Assembly: GCA_035275065.1 (NCBI GenBank)
Contig: DATENM010000081.1
Location: 1-64,000 of the forward strand
Direction: 5' to 3'
DNA: 64,000 nt
DNA from: Blastocatellia bacterium
Lineage (GTDB): Bacteria > Acidobacteriota > Blastocatellia > UBA7656
Below, in pieces: positions 9,455 through 17,530 of the stretch (position 1 is its first letter; each line of letters begins with the position of its first letter). Position numbers and translations under genes: made by a program. The notes under the pieces are model-generated. The model saw only the letters and a list, made by a program, of their open reading frames with translations, did not search any database and was not told the DNA's origin.

Positions 9455-9926
9455 AGAACGCTCCTTTTAGACGTGTTTGGGGTCACGCCTGACGGCCAAT
9501 TTTGTCTATATTGAAAGTTGTTTAGCCTTACAACCTTATAGCCTGGGGAATAATATATTACTTAATCCATATTTCAAAATGAATTTCCGGTCAGATGGCT
9601 TTTCAATGGAGACGATGATTTTCCTGATTGAGAAAATAATATCCCCAATTATGATGGCGACGTTCTTAAACGAGAGTGTCTTATTTCCAACTGAGAAGCT
9701 AGCCGGCTGATTTGAGATGGCGGCATGGCTAACAAGTGGGGCTGTTCTTGATTGAGAACGCGCCATTCACATTTGAGATCAGGCTATCTTTCAACCGGCT
9801 AATCTCCGCCATCCCTTCGTGACGCATCGGGTTTCATTTTTAATCGCGCCTCAAGCAAATTTCCTACGGACAATCAGCTTTCAGTTCATCCCGGCCACAT
9901 CTATAATCTCTGTCGAAAGGCGAAGG
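9455..9926. other. AT-rich intergenic stretch, no supported gene
   Basis: About 470 bp between the divergent PLC-like and FmdE-like genes. It is much richer in A and T than the surroundings, notably 9500-9680. It holds AAGGAG for the minus-strand gene at its left end. Short frames occur (for example 9477-9710), but they have no ribosome-binding site or recognisable product. It presumably holds both promoters, and may be the edge of an acquired segment. Confidence 0.5.
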
Positions 9927-10508
9927 ATGGAAACGCTCGACGAGCTGCTCGAACGCGCTGAACATTCGCACGGTCATATGTGCGCAGGGCAAGTGCTGGG
10001 CGTGCGCATGGCGCTGCTCGGCTGTCGCGCCGTTGGCATCATCGAGCCGCGCGGCAAAGACCGCAAGGCCCTGCTCGTCTTTGTCGAGATTGACCGCTGC
10101 GCCGCCGACGCCATCAACACGGTGACCGGCTGCCGGCTCGGCAAGCGGACGTTGAAGTTTTATGATTACGGCAAGCTGGCGGCGACATTTCTGAACACGC
10201 AGACCAATGAAGCCGTGCGCGTGGTGGCGCTTGACGAAGCGCGCGACGCCGCCGACCGCTGCTTCCCTGAAATCGCCAGCAAGTATGACCGCCAGTTGCG
10301 CGCCTACAAGCTGCTGCCCGACGAAGACCTTTTCAAAGTCGAGCGCGTTCAGGTAAGCGTCGCCAAAGAAGACCAGCCGGGCCGCCCCGTGTCACGCGTC
10401 CGTTGCGACCGCTGCGGCGAAGGCATCAACGACCGCCGCGAGATCATCAGCGAAGGCCGCACGCTCTGCCGCGCCTGCGCCGGCGAGGCCTATTACACGA
10501 AGCTATAA
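9927..10508 (+). CDS. FmdE-family protein with C-terminal zinc ribbon
   Basis: A 193-residue protein. It begins METLDELLERAEHSHGHMCA, and the GH-x-C motif followed by GQVLGVRMA and later CAADAINTVTGCRLGKRTL is typical of FmdE (formylmethanofuran dehydrogenase subunit E-like) domains. The C terminus has a CxxC...CxxC zinc ribbon (CDRCGEGINDRREI and TLCRACAGEAYY). FmdE-like proteins occur far outside methanogens, where they are tied to molybdenum or tungsten enzymes and metal handling, but the exact role is unknown. The start at 9927 is chosen because AAAGG lies six bases upstream and the domain begins at once; a longer frame from 9819 adds nonconserved sequence. A molybdoenzyme is encoded at 33.6 kb, but a link is only speculative. 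Confidence 0.8.
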   Translation: METLDELLERAEHSHGHMCAGQVLGVRMALLGCRAVGIIEPRGKDRKALLVFVEIDRCAADAINTVTGCRLGKRTLKFYDYGKLAATFLNTQTNEAVRVVALDEARDAADRCFPEIASKYDRQLRAYKLLPDEDLFKVERVQVSVAKEDQPGRPVSRVRCDRCGEGINDRREIISEGRTLCRACAGEAYYTKL

Positions 10509-10544
10509 AGGCCAGCGCCGGATTCCCTTGAAGATAACCCGAGG

Positions 10545-11012
10545 CTAACGAAAGTAGATGTCCACGTAATCCGCCGCCTCATCGCACGGATTATTCATCT
10601 GCTGAAGCCGCCAGTAGCGGCGATTGCCGGTGACGCGAAAGACCATCTCGCCGCTGCGCTTGCATGGCTCGCCTTTGTTGATGTGGCTGACACGCGTGAT
10701 GATGTCGCCTTCGAACGTGAACTCCTTGGCGGCAAGGCGTGTGATGCGGCCTTCCATCGTCACATAATCATCATTGCCGCGCCCGCGCTGTTCGCCTTTG
10801 ATAAATAGCGCGCCGTTCTTCTCGGTCACAATCGCTTTGCCAAAGTAATCCCAGCTAATCCATTGCAGCGAGAAGCGGTGCGCGCCTAACAGCATGCCTT
10901 TCGCTGCCGTGTCGCTGACGACCGTCTTGGCGCCGGCCGTCTTAGAGGTCTGCGCCGCCGCTGTCGCGACAATGCTCAGAGTGATAATCAAAAAGAGAGT
11001 GAGTTTTCGCAT
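10545..11012 (-). CDS. Hypothetical secreted protein
   Basis: A 155-residue protein with a clear N-terminal signal peptide (MRKLTLFLIITLSIVATAAAQ, cleavage likely after AAAQ). The mature part is predicted beta-rich, with two cysteines (EPCKRSG and NNPCDEA) that could form a disulfide. The ending, YVDIYFR, is an amphipathic strand. I do not recognise a family. It lies 16 bp downstream of the MDMPI-like gene on the same strand and may be read from the same transcript. Periplasmic or outer-surface location is inferred from the signal peptide only. Confidence 0.7.
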   Translation of the reverse strand: MRKLTLFLIITLSIVATAAAQTSKTAGAKTVVSDTAAKGMLLGAHRFSLQWISWDYFGKAIVTEKNGALFIKGEQRGRGNDDYVTMEGRITRLAAKEFTFEGDIITRVSHINKGEPCKRSGEMVFRVTGNRRYWRLQQMNNPCDEAADYVDIYFR

Positions 11013-11028
11013 CTTCTATCCTTACGCC

Positions 11029-11859
11029 TCATCCGATGATCGAGATCATGCCGAGGGCCGGCAGCGCCAGCCGTTCATCGCCGGTGATGACTGCGCCGGC
11101 ATGCGCGGCTTCAGGCTTGACGCCTTTCGTGAACAGTCGCCACGCGAGGTCCTCATCGAGTGAGAGGCTGGCGGCGGGCTTCGCGTCGGCATCGAGATAG
11201 AGTTGCCACGCGCCGCCTTCTCTCAGCAGGTGCCAGCGATTGCCCGCCGCGCCGGTGATCTCTAAGGTGATTAGCGTGCCCTCGTCGGCCTGCGCGTCGC
11301 GATAGGCGCGGGGCAAGGCGCGCACAAAGGCGTCGAGCACAGGGGCCAGATAGCGCGGCTCTTTCAGGCCGGGCCGCCCGGTCGCATCGCGAATCTGCTG
11401 TTGATGATGCCAGCGCTCGGTGTATTCGCGCGCCAGATCGAGCCACACCGGCGCAGGCTCAGGCCCGGCCCAGTCGACCGGGTCGCCAAGCGCGTCCGGG
11501 TCGAGCGCGGCAAAATATCGATTCGTCTGCTCGCCGGCGAAACGTAATAGATCACACAAAAGCGGCGGGCTCAGCCGGCGCATCACTTTTACCCATGTGT
11601 CGTTGAGGTCATTGATCAGCGACACCAGATCATCCCAGGCGATGAAAGGACTGCCCGAATACGCATGGGCGTCGCGCTTGCGTGAGAGAATGCTGAACTC
11701 GCCGCCCAGCAGGTGCGCGGCGATGTCTTTCACCGTCCAGCCGGCGCACACCGTCGGGTTCTGCCAGTCGGCGGGCGATAAACTGGTGAGCAGGTCGAGC
11801 AGCGCGTCGAGCGTTTCCGGGAACAGGTGCGTGACCTGAATGGCCTTCGGCTTCTTCAC
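11029..11859 (-). CDS. MDMPI/DinB-fold maleylpyruvate isomerase-family protein
   Basis: A 276-residue protein of the TIGR03083/MDMPI_N type. The helical-bundle signature WTVKDIAAHLLGGE near residue 45 and EYTERWHHQQQIRDATG near residue 165 supply the three metal-ligand histidines of the DinB-like fold. A C-terminal SCP2-like region follows (LITLEITGAAGNRWHL, then ITGDERLALPALGM). In actinobacteria relatives are mycothiol-dependent isomerases. Acidobacteria are not known to make mycothiol, so the thiol cofactor and substrate are open. It is in a minus-strand run with the secreted protein and the glycosyltransferase. Confidence 0.78.
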   Translation of the reverse strand: MKKPKAIQVTHLFPETLDALLDLLTSLSPADWQNPTVCAGWTVKDIAAHLLGGEFSILSRKRDAHAYSGSPFIAWDDLVSLINDLNDTWVKVMRRLSPPLLCDLLRFAGEQTNRYFAALDPDALGDPVDWAGPEPAPVWLDLAREYTERWHHQQQIRDATGRPGLKEPRYLAPVLDAFVRALPRAYRDAQADEGTLITLEITGAAGNRWHLLREGGAWQLYLDADAKPAASLSLDEDLAWRLFTKGVKPEAAHAGAVITGDERLALPALGMISIIG

Positions 11860-11888
11860 AAGCGTGGCTTCCCTTCTGACGAGAATGC

Positions 11889-12617
11889 TTATCGCGCCAC
11901 GGCGCGTTCGCGGCGCAGCTTAAAGGATTTCGGGTAGTAAATCCAGCCCATGCCTTCGGGGCGCGCGCCGATCAGGTAGAGCCATTGCAGCAGAACCCAG
12001 AGCATCAGCACGTAAGCGGTGCGCCAGCCGCCCCAGCGCCGCGACGAAGTGATGGCCGGGCTCTCGATCACCGCCGTCTTGCCGGCGCGTTCGAGCTTAC
12101 GGCAGAAGTCATAGTCTTCCATGATTGGTGCGCTAAGGAAACCGCCGAGCCGCTCAAACACCTCGCGCCGCGCGAAGATCGCCGAGTCGCCATAATAGAT
12201 GCCGAACCGCCGCCGCCAATTGTAGAGGCGCGTGAAGCTGCGGCTCCACAGGTCACGGCCTTCGAAGCTGATTGCGAAGTTGCCGCCAACGACCTCTTGA
12301 TCGCTGATCGCCCTTTCGATTCGGCTAAGGGCATCGGCGGGAAGCCGCGTGTCGGCGTGCAGGAATAGCAGGGTGTCCCCTCGCGCAGCGCGCGCCCCGG
12401 CGTTCATCTGCGGGCCGCGCCCGCGCGCGCTTTCGATGAACTCGCCTTGTGAGAATTGTTGGAGTGCGGTGCGAGCGATGTCGCGGGTGCGGTCATGGCT
12501 GCCGCCGTCAACAACAATCACTTCGGGATTGCCTTCCAGGCGGCGCAAGGCAGCGAGCGTGCCGGCCAGCAACGCTTCTTCGTTAAGCACGGGAATGATG
12601 ATCGAGACGGTCTGCAA
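11889..12617 (-). CDS. TIGR04283-type family 2 glycosyltransferase
   Basis: A 242-residue GT2 enzyme. It opens VSIIIPVLNEE, then VIVVDGGSHDRT and the metal-binding LLFLHADTRLP (a DxD-like site). GIYYGDSAIFARREVFERLGG and IMEDYDFCRKLERAG form the acceptor half. A single hydrophobic segment (AYVLMLWVLLQWLYLIG) near the C terminus suggests membrane association. The length and the HADTRLP motif match the TIGR04283 family, some of whose members lie near arsenosugar genes. No arsenic gene is visible here, so the acceptor is unknown. It begins one base after the stop of the upstream PQ-loop gene, so the two are surely co-transcribed. Confidence 0.85.
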   Translation of the reverse strand: MQTVSIIIPVLNEEALLAGTLAALRRLEGNPEVIVVDGGSHDRTRDIARTALQQFSQGEFIESARGRGPQMNAGARAARGDTLLFLHADTRLPADALSRIERAISDQEVVGGNFAISFEGRDLWSRSFTRLYNWRRRFGIYYGDSAIFARREVFERLGGFLSAPIMEDYDFCRKLERAGKTAVIESPAITSSRRWGGWRTAYVLMLWVLLQWLYLIGARPEGMGWIYYPKSFKLRRERAVAR

Positions 12618-12618
12618 T

Positions 12619-12879
12619 CTAGGCCCTCTCAGGTTTGCGGTAACGACGCACGAGATAGATGCCTATGATAGCAGCCGCGAGGCCAATCGTGTTAGTGACG
12701 ACGAAAACCCACGAGTTGATCGTTAGACTGTAGACTGCGAAACACAAAGATGCGAGCGCCTGCCCGTAATACAACCACGGGTTCACGCCTTTCAGCCGGT
12801 GGTCTTTCCAGTTCGTGCGCACCTGCGCGAACATTGTCGTTAGCAGAATCAAAGCCGCCAGCCACCCGAGCCATTGCAA
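12619..12879 (-). CDS. Small three-helix PQ-loop/SemiSWEET-like membrane protein
   Basis: An 86-residue protein with three predicted membrane helices (roughly residues 3-20, 37-55 and 58-77). The first helix ends with FAQVRTNWK, which resembles the PQ-loop motif, with Ala in place of Pro. SemiSWEETs of this size dimerise to transport sugars, while other relatives are lipid-A biosynthesis N-like proteins. It abuts the glycosyltransferase with a one-base gap, which would fit a role in moving a sugar or glycolipid. Family membership is moderately supported and the substrate is unknown. Confidence 0.6.
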   Translation of the reverse strand: MQWLGWLAALILLTTMFAQVRTNWKDHRLKGVNPWLYYGQALASLCFAVYSLTINSWVFVVTNTIGLAAAIIGIYLVRRYRKPERA

Positions 12880-12906
12880 GGTCGTTCCCTCCTCGTCGTA
12901 CGGGCC

Positions 12907-13233
12907 TCATGCCGCCCGCCTTTCGCCACTCTGCGCGCCTTGACGCGCCACCTCTGTAATCACCGATGTAATCAGGCGCTCGACGCCGCGGGTCGCCGTC
13001 AGATAGAAGACGGCGCGGCCACCCGGTTGCAACCCCTCGACGAGCTGGCCAAGTCCGCCCGTGCCATTAATCGCGCCGGCCAGCACCGCTTCGCGCTCGC
13101 TATCGCCGAGCGTCCCGCCCGTCAGTCGCCCACGACGATGTTCGGCGTCGGTGACTTGAAAGTGGTATTCGCTGTTCGCGGTTTCGATTAACAGTTGGTC
13201 TTTCGACTGAATCTCTGAAAACTTGATCGCCAT
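12907..13233 (-). CDS. Hypothetical protein (108 aa)
   Basis: A soluble 108-residue protein beginning MAIKFSEIQSKDQLLIETAN. The pattern is of short beta strands, with EYHFQVTDAEHRRGRLTGG in the first half and a helical C terminus. No signal peptide, membrane segment or known motif is seen. CCTCC on the plus strand just beyond the start (GGAGG on the coding strand) gives a good ribosome-binding site. It lies between two small membrane genes on the same strand. I do not recognise a function. Confidence 0.65.
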   Translation of the reverse strand: MAIKFSEIQSKDQLLIETANSEYHFQVTDAEHRRGRLTGGTLGDSEREAVLAGAINGTGGLGQLVEGLQPGGRAVFYLTATRGVERLITSVITEVARQGAQSGERRAA

Positions 13234-13265
13234 GATTCACCCTCCTTGTGCTGGCGCCGCGCGTG

Positions 13266-13409
13266 CTACTGGCTTCCACGCGCCTCGGCCACTGACCGCT
13301 TCACTATGCGCATGATCAGTCCGACCAGCAGGATCACGTAAAACAGTAAGAAGACTGAAAAGAGAATAAAGTGACCGAAGTACATTACGCTGAAACGCGC
13401 CATCGCCAT
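13266..13409 (-). CDS. Very small single-span membrane protein
   Basis: A 47-residue reading frame, MAMARFSVMYFGHFILFSVF, continuing with a hydrophobic stretch (LLFYVILLVGLIMRIV) and then a basic/acidic tail KRSVAEARGSQ. It has one or two tightly packed helices with a positive cytoplasmic end. The G-rich GGGGG about 10 nt upstream of 13409 supports this start; the longer frame from 13514 adds sequence with no such support. No homologue is recognised. Confidence 0.5.
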   Translation of the reverse strand: MAMARFSVMYFGHFILFSVFLLFYVILLVGLIMRIVKRSVAEARGSQ

Positions 13410-13750
13410 AACCCGCCCCCCTCGTTGTTTGTTCGCCCATCCTGCAAAGTGCAACAGAGATGCCAGAGCCCGCCAGATAGGGCAAAGGCCTGAAAAAGCT
13501 CGATTTTTCGACATTTTTATCGGCAGCGGCCAGACTCTGCCGCTGAGCGGTTGTATCGCGGCATTACAGAAGCCGAGTGATTGCCTTTGATCCGTACGCT
13601 TGACTTCGGCGGGGTCAGCCCATAGAATTCACACGAGCAACCGGGATCAGGGAAACACAATTATCTTTAATTTGTAGCTTCTCACACCAAAGCCCCAATG
13701 TGCGAAGGGCGCTACGGCTGCGCCATAAGCGTCCTAAGGTGTAAGTAGAC

Positions 13751-16700
13751 ATGGCGACCAGAGACATCCTCCGCGCGCAGAGCTTTGAGGAGGCGTTTGC
13801 CGCCGGCAAAGTTTCACTCGAAGAGAGCCGTTTCGAGGAGGCCACCAATTATTTCCGCGCCGCTCTGAAACGTGGCGGCTGGTCGGGCGAAGACGAAGCG
13901 CGCGCGCGCTGCGCGCTCGCCGATTCGCTCGAAAAGCGCGGATTGTATACCGAACAGCTCGACGCCGTCGCCAAGTACGAACGCTCGCAGGAGATCGAGC
14001 GCCTGCCCGAGCGCACGCGCATGGAGGTGCTGATCCGGCTGGGCTGGGGCTACTCGTTCAACAATGATCTGCCGCGCGCCATCGCGCTGTTCAATCAGGC
14101 CATTCATATCGCCCGCCAGCTCGAAGACCCCGCCGGCATGGGCGCATGTTACTTCGGGCTGGGCCGCGCCTATCGCAACATCTCCGAGATTCGCATTGCT
14201 CGTGACCATTACACCTCGGCGCTCGAACATTTCCGGCGCACAGGCGACTGGCGGCGACTGGCCGAGTCCTATATCAACATCGGGTACATGCATGCGTACG
14301 AGGGCGACTTCCGCAATGCCCTGCACCTGCTCAAGCAGGCGCTAACGATCATCGGCACAAACGAAGAGCAAGACCTTCTGGGCCGCGCCCATATGTACCT
14401 GGCGATCACTTATGACAATCTCGGCTCGACGCCAAAGGCTTTACAATATTTCGAAAAAGCGATTGAGCATTTTCGCGCCTCCGGCAACCAGATCAGTTTA
14501 GCGATCAACCAGAACAACTATGCCGACAAGCTCATCTGGCTGGGCCGATGGGATGAAGCCCAGGCGCTGCTCGAAGAGGCGCTGGCCACCTTTGCCGCGG
14601 TCAATCAGAAGCCGCAATATGCGGGCGTGCTCGACACGCTGGCCTATTTGCACCTCTTGCAAGGCAAGCTGGACGAAGCCGATGAGCTGACCCGCCGCTC
14701 GATGGAGGTGATTCAAACCTCAAAGAACACGCTCTGGGTCGAGATTAGCACGCGCCTGACCATGGGCCGCAGCTTGATGTTCAAGAGGCGCTACCAGGAG
14801 GCCAAAGAAGTCCTTGAGTTGGGTGCCGAAGTTTGCCAGCGTAGTAACTCGACTCGCTTCTACGCGGATGTTCATCTGCTGCTGGCCGATGCCTTGCTGA
14901 CGCTCGGCGAAAACGAGCAGGCCGCCTTACAGGTTGATCGGGTGCGAGAATTCCTTTGCGACTCGCCGTCGCTGATGGCCTGGGGGCTGATGATGCGCAT
15001 GACGGCCAAGGTGCAGGCGGCCTGCGGCCACATCGCCGCCGCCATTCAGTCGCTCGGCCAGAGCACCTCGGTCTACGAGCTGCGCGGCAGTGTGTATGAT
15101 ATCGCGGTCAACCGCGTCGTTCTGGCGCGACTGTACGAACAGCAGGGGCGGCTGGAGGCGGCAATCAACGAAGCGCGGGAGGCGCACGCGACCTTCGTTC
15201 GCCTCGGCGCTGCCGCTGACGAAGCCGTGACGAGCGCCTACCTGCAAGCGCTCGAACAAAGCGCCGAGCCGTCAGACGATCTTGAAGTCGGGCGTGAGAT
15301 GGCGGCGCTCAGTTTTCCGGTCGCCGGCCTGCGCTTTGAATGGAAGGGCAGTGCCCGTAGCGCCACGCTTGATCTGGCATCCGGGCTCGACGGCTTCGTC
15401 GCCCACCGGCTGGTGCAGGCCAGCCATGCGCGCGAGCTGTTGCTGCACGAGATCGTCGCCATCGTCCGCGAGCAATCGCGCAGCCGCGCCGCGGTGATCG
15501 CCGAGATTGTCGCCGACGACTTCAGCCTGAAGAATCGTTTGACCTTGAAGCCGGCGGCAGCCGTCGGGCTTAGCGACGGTGAGCTGGCTGAAGAACTTGA
15601 GTTGATGGCACAGCTCAGGACCGAAGATTATGCGGGCCACTTCGTTTATCGCCTCGGCGGCAATCAGCAGACGAGATACCTGCTGCGCATCGTCTGGCCG
15701 ACCGCCGAGCGCTTTACCAACCACACCGTCACGCTTGCGCCGTTGCTGCAATTGGCTGAACAGGGACTGGAAGCCATCGCCCTGCGCAGCAAGAACCGGC
15801 GCCCGCAGGTCTTCAATCCGTCGCGCTTGCTGGCGCAGGTCGAACTGCCCGGCTTTGTCTGTAACAGCCGCGCCATGAGCCTGGTGCTTGAACAGATTCA
15901 CAAGATTCGCTCATCGGACGTCACGGTGCTGATCACAGGCGAATCGGGCACCGGCAAAGAATTGATCGCCCGAGCCGTGCATGCCGGCTCGTCGCGCCGC
16001 GCCAATCGCTTTCTGCCATTCAACTGCTCCGCCGCTCCCAAGGAGATGATCGAGAGCCAGTTGTTCGGCTACCGCAAGGGCGCGTTTACCGGTGCGCTCG
16101 CCGCCAACGAAGGCGTCATCCGCGCCGCCGAGCGCGGCACGCTCTTTCTGGACGAGATCGGCGACCTGCCGCTCGAACTCCAGCCCAAGCTGCTGCGCTT
16201 CCTACAGGAAGGCGAAATCCACCCGCTTGGCGATAGCGCGCCGCAAAAGGTGGACGTGCGGGTAGTCGCCGCCACCAACTCGAACCTTGAGCGTGCCGTC
16301 GCCGAAGGCCGCTTCCGCGAAGACCTTTTCCACCGCCTGAATGTCATTCGCATACAGGTGCCGGGCCTGCGCCAGCGCCGCGAAGAGATCCCGGCGCTGG
16401 TCAATTACTACCTCGACCTTTATCAAAAAGAGGCAGCCAAGTCAGAGATCAAGCTCGCTGAAGAAACCCTGGACTTGCTCGTCGTCTATGACTGGCCGGG
16501 CAACGTGCGCCAGCTCTGCAACGAAGTCCGTCGCATCATTGCTTATAACGACTCGGCATCGGTCGTCGGGCCGGAGGGGTTGTCGGTGGAGATCGCCAAG
16601 GCGGGCCGCGAGTCGGCCGCGCCGACACCCGCGCCCGCACGCAGAGCAAGCGAAGCCACGATCAGCGCCCCCGAAGGCGTGACGCTCGGCGAAGCCGTCG

Positions 16701-16834
16701 AAGAGCTAGAGCGGCAGATGATCGCCGAGGCGCTGCGCCGCTCGGCAGGCAACATCGCCCGCGCCGCCAAAGACCTCGGCCTGTCGCGCAAGGGGCTCTA
16801 CCTGAAGATGGATCGCCTCGATTTCAAAATCTGA
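13751..16834 (+). CDS. TPR-containing sigma-54-dependent transcriptional activator
   Basis: A 1027-residue enhancer-binding protein. Residues ~10-500 are tetratricopeptide-like helical repeats (for example ACYFGLGRAYRNISEI, AYLHLLQGKLDEADELTRRS). Residues ~520-690 form an unassigned, possibly degenerate sensor region. The AAA+ domain follows, with Walker A GESGTGKE at 730-737, GAFTGA (777-782, contacts sigma-54), Walker B LFLDEIGDLP, and R-finger-like REDLFHRLNVI. A Fis-type HTH (GNIARAAKDLGLSRKGLYLK) closes it. There is no receiver domain or recognisable kinase input, so activity is probably set by ligand or protein binding to the TPR part. Downstream lie three palindromes and a sigma-54 promoter that it most likely controls. 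ATG 13751 has AAGGTG ten bases upstream. Confidence 0.93.
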   Translation: MATRDILRAQSFEEAFAAGKVSLEESRFEEATNYFRAALKRGGWSGEDEARARCALADSLEKRGLYTEQLDAVAKYERSQEIERLPERTRMEVLIRLGWGYSFNNDLPRAIALFNQAIHIARQLEDPAGMGACYFGLGRAYRNISEIRIARDHYTSALEHFRRTGDWRRLAESYINIGYMHAYEGDFRNALHLLKQALTIIGTNEEQDLLGRAHMYLAITYDNLGSTPKALQYFEKAIEHFRASGNQISLAINQNNYADKLIWLGRWDEAQALLEEALATFAAVNQKPQYAGVLDTLAYLHLLQGKLDEADELTRRSMEVIQTSKNTLWVEISTRLTMGRSLMFKRRYQEAKEVLELGAEVCQRSNSTRFYADVHLLLADALLTLGENEQAALQVDRVREFLCDSPSLMAWGLMMRMTAKVQAACGHIAAAIQSLGQSTSVYELRGSVYDIAVNRVVLARLYEQQGRLEAAINEAREAHATFVRLGAAADEAVTSAYLQALEQSAEPSDDLEVGREMAALSFPVAGLRFEWKGSARSATLDLASGLDGFVAHRLVQASHARELLLHEIVAIVREQSRSRAAVIAEIVADDFSLKNRLTLKPAAAVGLSDGELAEELELMAQLRTEDYAGHFVYRLGGNQQTRYLLRIVWPTAERFTNHTVTLAPLLQLAEQGLEAIALRSKNRRPQVFNPSRLLAQVELPGFVCNSRAMSLVLEQIHKIRSSDVTVLITGESGTGKELIARAVHAGSSRRANRFLPFNCSAAPKEMIESQLFGYRKGAFTGALAANEGVIRAAERGTLFLDEIGDLPLELQPKLLRFLQEGEIHPLGDSAPQKVDVRVVAATNSNLERAVAEGRFREDLFHRLNVIRIQVPGLRQRREEIPALVNYYLDLYQKEAAKSEIKLAEETLDLLVVYDWPGNVRQLCNEVRRIIAYNDSASVVGPEGLSVEIAKAGRESAAPTPAPARRASEATISAPEGVTLGEAVEELERQMIAEALRRSAGNIARAAKDLGLSRKGLYLKMDRLDFKI

Positions 16835-16881
16835 CTCCCCTGCCCGCCACTTGGTTCCAACCCTTAACCGACCCCCACACG

Positions 16882-16898
16882 TGTGTAGCCGCTTCACA
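16882..16898. promoter_or_regulatory. Upstream activator site 1 (17-bp imperfect palindrome)
   Basis: TGTGTAGCCGCTTCACA. The half-sites TGTGTAGC and GCTTCACA are inverted with one mismatch. It is the first of three copies upstream of the sigma-54 promoter, and lies 19 bp (start to start) before copy 2. Proposed binding site of the activator encoded just upstream. Confidence 0.75.
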
Positions 16899-16900
16899 GG

Positions 16901-16917
16901 TGTGTAGCTGCTTCACA
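16901..16917. promoter_or_regulatory. Upstream activator site 2 (17-bp imperfect palindrome)
   Basis: TGTGTAGCTGCTTCACA. It differs from copy 1 only at the central base. With the next bases it forms a perfect 19-bp inverted match to copy 3. The 19-bp offset from copy 1 is about two helical turns, suiting cooperative binding on one DNA face. Confidence 0.78.
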
Positions 16918-16968
16918 CTCTCGCTAAACCGTTGATAGCTCAGGCGCAAATCTGTTACTCGCGGCAAG

Positions 16969-16985
16969 TGTGAAGCAGCTACACA
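16969..16985. promoter_or_regulatory. Upstream activator site 3 (17-bp imperfect palindrome, inverted)
   Basis: TGTGAAGCAGCTACACA is the exact reverse complement of copy 2. It ends 87 bp before the -24 element, a typical enhancer distance for sigma-54 activators that loop DNA. The arrangement of one pair plus one inverted single site resembles NtrC-type control regions. Confidence 0.78.
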
Positions 16986-17072
16986 CTCTGCCCGAAGAAT
17001 CCCTTTCCGGGCTTTTCGGCTAAGTGATTGATTCTATTTGTCAGTGATTCCCGTTGCGCAGCGGCCATTTCC

Positions 17073-17088
17073 TGGCACGGCCATTGCA
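17073..17088 (+). promoter_or_regulatory. Sigma-54 promoter (-24/-12)
   Basis: TGGCACGGCCATTGCA matches the sigma-54 consensus TGGCAC-N5-TTGCA at every fixed base with correct spacing. Transcription should begin near 17100, giving a ~50-nt leader before the peptide gene at 17149. Sigma-54 promoters need an AAA+ activator, and one is encoded directly upstream. Confidence 0.92.
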
Positions 17089-17148
17089 ATAGAGAAGAGC
17101 GCAACGAGCGGAAGTAATCGCAAGAATCAAAACTAAAGGAGAACGAAT

Positions 17149-17268
17149 ATGAACGAGGGTATTTTGTTGACGAACGGATTTCTTCTCACTGGTGGGTGTA
17201 CGTTTGCTGACGGTTTTCTTCTCACTGGTGGGTGTACGTTTGCTGACGGTTTCCTGATCGGAGAATAA
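17149..17268 (+). CDS. Small repeat peptide (39 aa), sigma-54-controlled
   Basis: A complete 39-codon gene with AAAGGAG at 17135-17141, seven bases before ATG, and a TAA stop. After MNEGILLTNG come two identical dodecamers FLLTGGCTFADG (residues 11-22 and 23-34), then FLIGE. The opening ILLTNG and closing FLIG look like truncated units. The two repeats are identical at DNA level over 36 bp. The peptide is hydrophobic, with one Cys per repeat, Gly-rich, and has no classical signal sequence. Candidate roles are a modified or secreted signalling peptide, or a membrane-active peptide. No known family is recognised and no modification enzyme is adjacent. Expression is predicted to depend on the TPR activator. 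Confidence 0.8.
   Translation: MNEGILLTNGFLLTGGCTFADGFLLTGGCTFADGFLIGE
17179..17250 (+). repeat. Exact 36-bp tandem repeat, two copies
   Basis: Units at 17179-17214 and 17215-17250 are identical base for base, in frame with the 39-residue peptide gene, and each encodes FLLTGGCTFADG. Identity even at wobble positions points to recent duplication or active homogenisation. Confidence 0.97.
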
Positions 17269-17410
17269 GGCTCGACGAAGCTGTAATCCACGAAACCGGT
17301 TCTAACTGCCCAGGGGTCGCCGCTTTCAACGAGGGGCGGTGACTCGTTAACACGAAGATCATTGAGAGGCGCTCTTCCCCTGTTTTACCGCGCCGCCTGT
17401 TGACCGGGCT

Positions 17411-17425
17411 TGGCGCGGGGCGCCA
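17411..17425 (+). other. Short GC hairpin just before the second peptide's ribosome-binding site
   Basis: TGGCGC (17411-17416) and GCGCCA (17420-17425) form a 6-bp stem with a three-base loop, ending one base before the AAGGAG of the 27-residue frame. It could insulate or modulate translation of that frame, or simply be chance in GC-rich DNA. Confidence 0.4.
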
Positions 17426-17438
17426 GAAGGAGTAAGCA

Positions 17439-17522
17439 ATGTTAAGGGATGTACGACAGCGAGATGCTGGGGTGATCTTTGACGAGCTGGGCGTCGAAGA
17501 GGTAGTCGCTCCGGTATCATGA
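17439..17522 (+). CDS. Second small peptide (27 aa) of the sigma-54 unit
   Basis: A 27-codon frame beginning MLRDVRQRDAGVIFDELGVE and ending with EVVAPVS, preceded by a strong AAGGAG at 17427-17432 with six-base spacing. It starts basic (three Arg), then turns acidic and helical, ending in a short hydrophobic tail. No Cys is present. It lies 170 bp after the repeat peptide and nine bases before a strong terminator, so it appears to be the last cistron of the short sigma-54 transcript. It could be a partner peptide, immunity or leader factor, or a RiPP-type precursor. No family is recognised; the good ribosome-binding site and tight fit to the terminator are the main support. Confidence 0.65.
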   Translation: MLRDVRQRDAGVIFDELGVEEVVAPVS

Positions 17523-17530
17523 TTTCTGCG

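Noticed and set aside
9477..9710. 77-residue frame in the AT-rich gap
   Set aside because: No ribosome-binding site or recognisable domain, and AT-rich DNA gives chance hydrophobic residues.
13237..13485. 82-residue minus-strand frame
   Set aside because: Overlaps the small membrane gene in another frame; lacks a start signal.
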